This document shows positions 5,497 through 10,302 of a stretch of 10,302 bases of DNA, piece by piece. How positions within the stretch are numbered: the stretch's first letter is position 1; every line of letters starts with the position of its first letter. The notes beneath the pieces were generated by a model. The model saw only the letters and a list, made by a program, of their open reading frames with translations. It made no database searches and was not told where the DNA came from. A program made the translations under genes and the position numbers. Source of the DNA: Clostridium sp. UBA6758 (GTDB lineage: Bacteria > Bacillota > Clostridia > Clostridiales > Clostridiaceae); contig DKGY01000037.1 of assembly GCA_002453475.1 (NCBI GenBank), positions 9,648-19,949 on the forward strand, given 5' to 3'.

Positions 5497-6153
5497 TTGT
5501 ATCTTGAATATGGCAGCAAAGAAATTGAATTCTTAAAAAGTCGTGACAAGCTGCTTGGCGCGGCGATTGATAGGATTGGACATATATACAGGGAGATTGA
5601 CAGCGATCTTTTCTCTTCCGTGGTTCATCATATCATCGGGCAGCAAATCTCTACCTCTGCACAGGCGACCATATGGCAAAGGCTTAATGACATGATTAAG
5701 ATTATTAATGCCGATACGATATACTCTCTTGAACTGGCTGAACTCCAAAAACTTGGCATGACCTTCAAAAAAGCCGGATATATCAAAGAATTTGCAGAGA
5801 AAGTTAGATGCAAAGAATTTGACATAGATGCACTCCAGTATCTGTCTGATGCTGAGGTCATAAATGAACTTTCAGCTCTCAAAGGAATCGGCATATGGAC
5901 TGCTGAAATGATCATGATCTTCTGTATGCAGCGGCCCGATGTTGTAAGCTTCGGGGATCTTGCCATTCACCGTGGAATGCGGATGTTGTATCATCACAGA
6001 AGCATCGATCGAAAAAAGTTTGCGAAATACGCAAGACGATACTCGCCCTATGGAACTGTGGCAAGCTTGTATCTTTGGGCGATCGCCGGAGGTGCGATTC
6101 CGGAAATGAGGGATTATGCACCAAAAAGGAAAAAGGAGGTGCCGAAGAAATGA
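5497..6153 (+). CDS. alkA: DNA-3-methyladenine glycosylase II, AlkA type
   Basis: This 218-residue enzyme of the helix-hairpin-helix glycosylase superfamily excises alkylated bases such as 3-methyladenine, leaving an abasic site. SSVVHHIIGQQISTSAQATI (40-59) is the characteristic helix, LSALKGIGIWTAEMI (125-139) is the helix-hairpin-helix that grips the DNA backbone, and Asp154 in FGDLAIHRGM fits the catalytic Asp (Asp238 in E. coli AlkA). It lacks the N-terminal TBP-like domain of E. coli AlkA, as many short Firmicute homologues do. The start is a TTG at 5497, 6 bases after GGAGGT; no ATG lies nearby in frame. It opens a four-gene operon, and its TGA overlaps the next start (ATGA). Codons are richer in G and C than in the flanking genes. 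Confidence 0.92.
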   Translation: MYLEYGSKEIEFLKSRDKLLGAAIDRIGHIYREIDSDLFSSVVHHIIGQQISTSAQATIWQRLNDMIKIINADTIYSLELAELQKLGMTFKKAGYIKEFAEKVRCKEFDIDALQYLSDAEVINELSALKGIGIWTAEMIMIFCMQRPDVVSFGDLAIHRGMRMLYHHRSIDRKKFAKYARRYSPYGTVASLYLWAIAGGAIPEMRDYAPKRKKEVPKK

Positions 6154-6698
6154 CACAGGAAGAAATGTGGAAAGCAATATCCGAAAATGATGCGTCCTAT
6201 GATGGTATCTTTTTCTATGCAGTTAAATCTACTGGGATTTATTGCCGTCCATCCTGCAAATCAAAGATACCAAGACGTGAAAATGTTTGCTTTTTTTATA
6301 CCGCGGAACAAGCGAAAGATTCTGGCTTTCGTCCCTGCAAGCGATGCAGAAGCGACCTTTTAGATTATCAGCCAATCAAAGAAATCGCAGAAAAGGCAAA
6401 GCGACTACTGGAGGATTCTTTTCACAAGAGATGTGAATTGAATCACGAGCTTCAGCATCTGGGCATATCCCAGCGCCGCATGTCTGAAATTTTTAAGGAC
6501 GAATATGGCGTTACACTGTCTGAATATGTGGGCAATCTGCGCCTGGCTGAAGCAAAACAGCTGCTTTCAGACACCAATGACGAGATTATTGACATCGCAT
6601 ATTCCGTAGGATTTGGGGGATTGTCATCGTTTTATCGCTTTTTTAAAAATAATACAGGATTATCTCCTGTGGCATACAGAAAGGAGCATCAAAAATGA
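6150..6698 (+). CDS. adaA: AdaA-type methylphosphotriester-DNA methyltransferase and activator
   Basis: In this 182-residue protein, residues 1-70 are an Ada zinc domain. Cys32 and Cys36 (YCRPSC) and Cys63 and Cys66 (FRPCKRC) match the four zinc ligands of E. coli Ada (38, 42, 69, 72). Cys32 would be the acceptor that takes a methyl group from the DNA backbone. Residues 75-180 are an AraC-type double helix-turn-helix (IDIAYSVGFGGLSSFYRFFK and TGLSPVAYR are textbook). Methylation turns such proteins into activators of their own operon. The start at 6150 overlaps the glycosylase stop (ATGA) and has AGGAGGT 9 bases before it; the frame is open back to 6075, but that ATG lies inside the glycosylase gene with no ribosome site. 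The O6-alkylguanine activity is in the next gene, as in Bacillus adaA/adaB. Confidence 0.94.
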   Translation: MTQEEMWKAISENDASYDGIFFYAVKSTGIYCRPSCKSKIPRRENVCFFYTAEQAKDSGFRPCKRCRSDLLDYQPIKEIAEKAKRLLEDSFHKRCELNHELQHLGISQRRMSEIFKDEYGVTLSEYVGNLRLAEAKQLLSDTNDEIIDIAYSVGFGGLSSFYRFFKNNTGLSPVAYRKEHQK

Positions 6699-7156
6699 GC
6701 AAATACGCTTTCTATGATTTTGAATTTGGAATTTTGAAAATTGGATATACCGACACAGCAATCATTTTTTTAAAGCAAGTGGATCAAATCGATGTCGATA
6801 ACGAACATTCGACGCTTTCCGATCTGGCTTTTGACCAAGTGCGCGAGTATCTCAAAGGACATCGCCGGACCTTCGACTTCCCATACGAGCTTCATGGTAC
6901 GGAGTTTCAGAAAAAAGTGTGGAATGCACTTTGTCAGGTTCCATACGGCGAAACCTGTACATACAAGGAAATAGCATCGGTGGTTGGTAATTCAAAAGCG
7001 AGCCGCGCAGTTGGCATGGCGAACAACAAAAATCCATTGATGGTCGTGGTTCCGTGCCATCGAATAGTGGGAACAGACGGAAATCTCATTGGTTATGCAG
7101 GTGGTCTTGATATGAAAAAAGCTCTACTGGAGCTTGAACGAAAGGAGGAACAGTAA
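6695..7156 (+). CDS. ogt: Methylated-DNA--protein-cysteine methyltransferase (Ogt/AdaB)
   Basis: This 153-residue suicide enzyme moves alkyl groups from O6-alkylguanine (and O4-alkylthymine) to its own cysteine. The active site is PCHRIV with acceptor Cys121. The DNA-binding helix region TYKEIASVVGNSKASRAVG (89-107) contains Arg104 at the position of the arginine finger, and the C-terminal segment GYAGGLDMKKALLELE is also typical. The N-terminal domain (1-65) is short and poorly conserved, as usual. Its ATG overlaps the stop of the AdaA gene (ATGA), so the pair is probably translationally coupled. Equivalent to adaB of Bacillus; the name ogt is used here for the activity. Confidence 0.95.
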   Translation: MSKYAFYDFEFGILKIGYTDTAIIFLKQVDQIDVDNEHSTLSDLAFDQVREYLKGHRRTFDFPYELHGTEFQKKVWNALCQVPYGETCTYKEIASVVGNSKASRAVGMANNKNPLMVVVPCHRIVGTDGNLIGYAGGLDMKKALLELERKEEQ

Positions 7157-7858
7157 ATGAATGGAATCCAGATTCCGAGTATTCATATTTCCGACATCGA
7201 TATGAGAAAATGCTACTTTAACCCTGGCTGCGCACTCAGTATTTACAAACCTGAATCTGAGCAAAAAATACTGAATATGCTGGGTAAATATTTCGGGTCG
7301 GTGCAGCTACATAACATTTGCTGCCATCATAATCTTCAACTACCTCATGGTGCTACTATCATCAATAACTGTGCAGGCTGCGACAGAAGATTTCGTTCCT
7401 TATATGAAGGTATACAGACCATTTCTCTATGGGAAGTACTGGACAGCATCGAAAATCTGCCTTTGCCAGACCATGCCGGACTGACAGTTTCTGTGCATGA
7501 CTCCTGCTCATACCGAACAAAACCCCAGGTACATGCCGCGGTCAGAAGCATTTTACGGAAAATGAATATAGAAATCATCGAGTCCGAATACAGTGGAACG
7601 AAGTCCATCTGTTGTGGCGATAATTTCTATCCGCAGCTCTCAATTGAAAAAGTGACAGAGCTGCAAAAAAAGCGAGCCGCCCAGATGTCTTGTCAGAGTG
7701 TTGCAGTCTATTGTGTTTCTTGCATTAAATCCATGACCATAGGAGGGAAAACTCCGCACCATATGGTTGATCTGGTTTTAAACGAAGAAACCGAGCCGCA
7801 GGAGACAAGCATCGATGTGTACCACAACGCGCTGAATCAGTACATTGATGAGCACTAA
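7157..7858 (+). CDS. Twelve-cysteine CCG-domain protein (HdrB/GlpC-like) in the repair operon
   Basis: This 233-residue protein has two CCG-type modules. Module 1 has Cys25, the pair Cys55-Cys56 and Cys72/75 (NCAGC). Module 2 has Cys117 (HDSC), the pair Cys152-Cys153 (ICCGDN) and Cys186/189 (YCVSC). Cys19 and Cys179 are extra. Module 2 fits the heterodisulfide-reductase B pattern CX(31-39)CCX(~35)CX2C, whose cysteines hold an unusual iron-sulfur cluster. Module 1 has shorter gaps and may be degenerate. No N-terminal ferredoxin domain, membrane segment or signal peptide is seen. The ATG directly follows the TAA of the methyltransferase gene, with AAAGGAGG ending 8 bases before it, and the G+C-rich composition continues, so it belongs to the operon. 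The function is unknown. Redox sensing or electron transfer linked to repair, or thiol-based alkyl scavenging, are guesses. Confidence 0.85.
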   Translation: MNGIQIPSIHISDIDMRKCYFNPGCALSIYKPESEQKILNMLGKYFGSVQLHNICCHHNLQLPHGATIINNCAGCDRRFRSLYEGIQTISLWEVLDSIENLPLPDHAGLTVSVHDSCSYRTKPQVHAAVRSILRKMNIEIIESEYSGTKSICCGDNFYPQLSIEKVTELQKKRAAQMSCQSVAVYCVSCIKSMTIGGKTPHHMVDLVLNEETEPQETSIDVYHNALNQYIDEH

Positions 7859-7971
7859 TCAGATTATAAGCATAATGAGAACCTGACAAATTCCAATTTA
7901 TCTGGAAGTTTAAATTTAAAATATAAAAATTGTATATAGTAATAATTTTTTATATTAGGTGAGGTGATTAC

Positions 7972-8928
7972 ATGTCACAAAATAATGATAGATTATTTGA
8001 CTTTAAATCCATAAACACGGAATATATTCACGCTATTTTCTCTAAATACAATAACCGACTTCTAATTCAAAATATAGTTCCAATTACAGCCGGAATGAGT
8101 ACAAGCAATTATATTGTTGAAGCGAGCAACAAAAAGTATTTACTTAAAATTTATCCCAAAAACAATGACCATAGCGATATTGAAATAGCAGCTTATAAGC
8201 ACGCTCACAATATTATTAAAGTACCCGAGGTACTGGATTTTGATAACAGTAAAGCCATAATTGATAATACTTATGCGATTTTTCAATACATTGATGGATT
8301 GACATTGAGAGAGTATGTGTCCCAAAACAAAGGTTTTCCAAACAATGTTATCTATGAAATCGGAAGCATGCTTGGGTTATTGCATGGAAAGGAATACACT
8401 TGTACGGCATTATTAAATGTTGATTTATGTATTAAGAAACAAATAACACAATTTGAAAATCAATATGAATTTTTTCTTGATGGAATGCCGGGAAATCACT
8501 TGAATGAAATAGTAAAGCGAGATCTAAGACATTTTATTGATGCTAATCGCAACTTAATAGAGCGAATATCTGAAAAGAATGTATTCTGCCATGGGGATTT
8601 TATCCCTTCCAATATTCTTATAGACGTATATGATACACCATGGTTTATTGATTTTGAATATTGCTTTTCCGTGCCACGTTATTATGATATTGGGAAACTT
8701 TTTAGAAACAGAGAGAATTATTCTCAATATATAGGTGATAAAATAAAAAGTGATTTTGCTAAGGGTTATAACGCTATAAGCCAAAGTGCATTACCTGAAG
8801 ATTGGTATAAACTGTCAAAAATAGCGGATATAGTAGTAATGTTGGCATTGATAAACAGAGAAAATATTCCACGTGATTGGATTGAGGGAATTGAAGAAGA
8901 AATCATCGTGACAATGAATATGCAGTGA
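7972..8928 (+). CDS. APH/choline-kinase-fold phosphotransferase, substrate unknown
   Basis: This 318-residue protein kinase-like enzyme has the APH fold. GMSTSNYIVE (41-50) is the glycine-rich ATP loop, Lys59 (LLKIY) is the ATP-contacting lysine, CHGDFIPSNIL (206-216) is the catalytic Brenner motif with Asp209 and Asn214, and FIDFEYC (225-231) gives the metal-binding Asp227. YYDIGKLF is also typical. The start follows AGGTGAGGTG by 5 bases. The family includes aminoglycoside, choline, homoserine and methylthioribose kinases; nothing here picks one, and I would not call it antibiotic resistance. It lies 113 bases after the repair operon with no clear terminator between, but its AT-rich composition returns to that of the flanks, so it probably belongs to the older chromosome. 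Confidence 0.88.
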   Translation: MSQNNDRLFDFKSINTEYIHAIFSKYNNRLLIQNIVPITAGMSTSNYIVEASNKKYLLKIYPKNNDHSDIEIAAYKHAHNIIKVPEVLDFDNSKAIIDNTYAIFQYIDGLTLREYVSQNKGFPNNVIYEIGSMLGLLHGKEYTCTALLNVDLCIKKQITQFENQYEFFLDGMPGNHLNEIVKRDLRHFIDANRNLIERISEKNVFCHGDFIPSNILIDVYDTPWFIDFEYCFSVPRYYDIGKLFRNRENYSQYIGDKIKSDFAKGYNAISQSALPEDWYKLSKIADIVVMLALINRENIPRDWIEGIEEEIIVTMNMQ

Positions 8929-9026
8929 TGCAAGCCACGCCAAATGAGATAATCCATAGTATACAATATTCTTATTAGGCGTCATACAAGTACAAAATTA
9001 TAAATTTCTAATAAAGTATGTAAATT

Positions 9027-9062
9027 GGCTTATGCAAGTGAGTGTAAGCCTATATTTATTTT
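9027..9062 (+). terminator. Probable terminator of the phosphotransferase gene
   Basis: GGCTTA (9027-9032) pairs with TAAGCC (9045-9050), with possible inner G-T pairs, followed by a T-rich tail (9051-9062) that is interrupted by A's. The short stem makes it moderate. Confidence 0.5.
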
Positions 9063-9103
9063 GAAAATAGACTAAAAGTCTACGTTATACCCGTTACTGT
9101 GAA

Positions 9104-9136
9104 CCGTATTTGTGAAGAAGTAAAATTAAAAGAAGT
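9104..9136 (+). repeat. Diverged direct repeat, left copy (partner 10154-10186)
   Basis: 33 bases beginning CCGTATTTGTGAAGAAG match the right copy at 28 positions without gaps, ending in the identical AAAATTAAAAGAAGT. AAAAGTCTA also precedes both copies, at 9074-9082 and 10119-10127. One reading frame gives RYCEPYL, a stop, then RSKIKRS, against RYGEPYLWRIKIKRS on the right; another gives RICEEVKLKEV against RIYGESKLKEV. Neither is recognised. Confidence 0.55.
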
Positions 9137-9225
9137 CTGCAGGATATTAAAATATGCAATGATATAAAAGTATTATTGGATTATGTTATGATTTTTAGTA
9201 AAGGCATATTGAAAAATCTATTTGA

Positions 9226-9303
9226 CTAATAGATAAATTTCCATTTACCGTCAATCAAAGACATCGCGTAAGCAAATGGTTTAACATTTACGTCATTGTC
9301 CAT
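9226..9303 (-). pseudogene. Truncated HxlR-family regulator (N-terminal stump)
   Basis: On the minus strand an ATG at 9303, with AAGGAGAG about 6 bases before it, opens a 25-codon frame ending at TAG (9226-9228). Its end, AYAMSLIDGKWKFIY, aligns with DFAMDFIRGKWKALL of the regulator at 1-289 and is the unmistakable HxlR N-terminus. The helix-turn-helix, wing and dimer helix are missing, and none of the three frames after the break resembles them, so the gene was cut by a deletion rather than a single frameshift. The N-terminal Cys of the family is a Lys here. The gene faces the flavin reductase, the usual layout for a regulator and its target. Confidence 0.8.
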
Positions 9304-9325
9304 ATTTACTCTCCTTTTTGATAGT

Positions 9326-9352
9326 ATCTAACTAAAAAGTGCATACTTGCTA
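9326..9352 (+). promoter_or_regulatory. Candidate HxlR operator, shared with 432-458
   Basis: The core AAAAGTGCATACTTG (9335-9349) differs from the left site by one base, and the whole 27-base segment has 23 identical positions. It runs into the -35 box of the flavin reductase promoter, exactly as at the left site. Confidence 0.6.
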
Positions 9353-9375
9353 CTAATTATATACTAATTTATCAT
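9347..9375 (+). promoter_or_regulatory. Promoter of the flavin reductase-like gene
   Basis: TTGCTA (9347-9352), a 17-base spacer and TATCAT (9370-9375), 32 bases before the start codon. The layout copies the promoter at 453-481. Confidence 0.7.
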
Positions 9376-9407
9376 AGAGATATCAAATTTACAAGGAGAA
9401 TGATATT

Positions 9408-9944
9408 ATGAAAAAAGAGATACAAGTATTCGATTATGCCAATGAAATTATGAAATCTATTAAAACAGGTATTTTATTAACAACAAAAGCAGATGATAAA
9501 GTTAACTCTATGACTATTTCATGGGGAACTCTGGGGATTGAATGGGAAAAGCCGATTTTTACAGTTTTCGTAAGAGAGAATCGTTTCACGAAACAACAAC
9601 TTGAAAAAAATCCTGAATTCACTATAAACATACCAATCGGTGAGTTTAATAGAAAAATATTATCTATCTGTGGTACAAAGTCTGGTCATGTAACTGATAA
9701 GATCAGTGAACTTAACTTGTCACTCGAATCACCTAATAGAATTTCAGTTCCAGCTATCAAAGAACTTCCACTAACACTTGAATGCAAAGTTGTATATAAA
9801 CAAAAACAAAATAAGAATGAGATTACAGAAGAAAATAGAAGTAAATTTTACCCACAAGATGTAGAAAGCTCATTTCATGGAGCAAATAGAGATTTTCACA
9901 CAGCTTACTATGGTGAAATTGTTAGTGCATATATTATAGAATAG
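9408..9944 (+). CDS. Flavin reductase-like FMN-binding split-barrel protein
   Basis: A complete 178-residue protein of the flavin reductase-like domain family. GILLTTKADDKVNSMTISWG (22-41) is the diagnostic FMN-contacting segment; PIFTVFVRENRFTKQQLEKN (49-68), FTINIP and ICGTKSGHVTDKI follow as in family members from clostridia. These proteins bind FMN and pass electrons from NAD(P)H or a partner to flavins, ferric chelates or small molecules; the actual substrate is unknown. The ATG follows AAGGAG by about 9 bases. It is a single-gene unit behind an HxlR-type operator, opposite an HxlR stump. It shares control signals, not sequence, with the flavoprotein at 529, and together they suggest a common redox-stress regulon (inference). 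Confidence 0.9.
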   Translation: MKKEIQVFDYANEIMKSIKTGILLTTKADDKVNSMTISWGTLGIEWEKPIFTVFVRENRFTKQQLEKNPEFTINIPIGEFNRKILSICGTKSGHVTDKISELNLSLESPNRISVPAIKELPLTLECKVVYKQKQNKNEITEENRSKFYPQDVESSFHGANRDFHTAYYGEIVSAYIIE

Positions 9945-10203
9945 TATATTTTGAAGTTTTAATACATCTTTAGATTATGGTAATAACACAAAGTAGTCAA
10001 ATTTCAATTTGTATAAAAGATTATGATCTAATTTATAGGAAGAATATTATTTAACATAGTATTATAGAAAGATTAATAAAACTTGAATTTGAAATATTAC
10101 TAATTATATTGTATATGGAAAAGTCTAAGCTTTTTAATTTACGATATGGAGAGCCGTATCTATGGAGAATCAAAATTAAAAGAAGTACTTGAAATATTAA
10201 GCA
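9945..10203. other. AT-rich intergenic stretch
   Basis: No gene is supported. A 25-codon frame from ATG 10115 has no convincing ribosome site and overlaps the right copy of the repeat. No clear terminator is seen after the flavin reductase. Confidence 0.4.
10154..10186 (+). repeat. Diverged direct repeat, right copy (partner 9104-9136)
   Basis: 33 bases beginning CCGTATCTATGGAGAAT match the left copy at 28 positions, about 1,050 bases away in the same orientation. The pair brackets the HxlR stump and the flavin reductase gene. The similarity continues weakly to about 10215. Confidence 0.55.
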
Positions 10204-10231
10204 TTGACATAGATACAAGCTATGCTATACT
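10204..10231 (+). promoter_or_regulatory. Strong promoter of the right-edge gene
   Basis: Perfect TTGACA (10204-10209), a 16-base spacer and TATACT (10226-10231). The spacer contains most of the dyad CATAG (10208-10212) / CTATG (10220-10224), a possible operator. Confidence 0.7.
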
Positions 10232-10268
10232 CATACTTATTAATTCAGAAATTTTGGAGGTGGTAGGT

Positions 10269-10302
10269 ATGTTTATAAATCTGAAGTCTGGAAATAATTT
10301 TA
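10269..10302 (+). CDS. Start of an unidentified gene, cut by the window edge
   Basis: ATG at 10269 follows GGAGGTGG (10256-10263) by 5 bases and a promoter by 37 bases. Only eleven codons are visible (MFINLKSGNNF), too few to name a family. Confidence 0.55.
   Translation, partial: MFINLKSGNNF

Larger units (their letters stand above)
8929..9225. other. Intergenic stretch after the phosphotransferase
   Basis: No intact gene is seen. An imperfect 13-position hairpin (8937-8949 with 8970-8982) directly follows the stop codon. Further on are a likely terminator (9027-9062) and the left copy of a diverged repeat (9104-9136). The rest looks like decayed DNA joined to the stump of an HxlR gene. 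Confidence 0.5.

Noticed and set aside
6075..6149. Longer N-terminus for the AdaA-like protein
   Set aside because: It would overlap the glycosylase gene by 79 bases and lacks a ribosome site; ATG 6150 has AGGAGGT and the usual ATGA coupling.
5533..6177. Several minus-strand open frames across the glycosylase gene
   Set aside because: They are by-products of its G+C-rich codons; none has a ribosome site or a family signature.
7972..8928. Aminoglycoside resistance gene
   Set aside because: The fold fits, but the Brenner and DFE motifs are shared by many kinases and no subgroup-specific feature or resistance context is seen.
10115..10192. 25-codon small protein before the right-edge gene
   Set aside because: There is no convincing ribosome site, and the frame overlaps a diverged repeat whose other copy carries a stop.
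1..10302. tRNA, rRNA, insertion sequence, integrase or phage genes
   Set aside because: I looked for cloverleaf segments, transposase or integrase motifs and terminal repeats with target duplications and found none that hold.

Overview
The window looks like chromosomal DNA from a low-GC Gram-positive bacterium, most likely a Clostridium-type Firmicute. The flanks are strongly AT-rich, genes carry AGGAGG-like ribosome sites 6-10 bases ahead of ATG, promoters have TATAAT boxes, and the gene families (HxlR, TipA-type MerR, iron-sulfur flavoprotein, GNATs) are typical of solvent-forming clostridia. The organism is an inference; no rRNA or other marker is present.

Left region (1-2201): a partial HxlR-family regulator on the minus strand stands opposite a two-gene plus-strand unit. 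That unit encodes a flavoprotein with an iron-sulfur-type cysteine motif and an aldo/keto reductase, and it ends in a very long hairpin terminator. It looks like a small redox or electrophile response unit. Next (2271-3561) is a TipA-like MerR regulator under a MerR-type promoter with a 19-bp spacer. Its C-terminal ligand-binding module is tandemly duplicated, and it has a well-formed internal start at Met110. Around it lie strong hairpins and two related copies of a short intergenic repeat.

Middle region (3836-5300): two GNAT acetyltransferases. The first is interrupted by an in-frame TAG at codon 36; the second is intact. Between them are a short gene remnant and a terminator.

DNA-repair operon (5497-7858): four tightly packed genes (AlkA-type glycosylase, AdaA-type methylphosphotriester sensor/activator, Ogt/AdaB-type O6-alkylguanine transferase, and a twelve-cysteine CCG-domain protein). 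The first three are a complete adaptive response to alkylation. The fourth is an unexpected partner. The operon is visibly richer in G+C than both flanks, which suggests acquisition from another lineage.

Right region (7972-10302): an APH/choline-kinase-fold phosphotransferase of unknown substrate, then a flavin reductase-like gene. The latter's promoter shares a 27-bp promoter/operator segment with the flavoprotein promoter at the left end. Opposite it lies a 25-codon stump of a second HxlR regulator. Two diverged direct repeats flank this locus. The window ends just inside a new gene that has a good promoter and ribosome site.

The most interesting points are the shared HxlR-type control region at two loci about 9 kb apart, one of which has lost its local regulator; the duplicated sensor module and possible TipAL/TipAS double product; and the cysteine-rich protein in an alkylation-repair operon. 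I see no clear new defence or mobile system.
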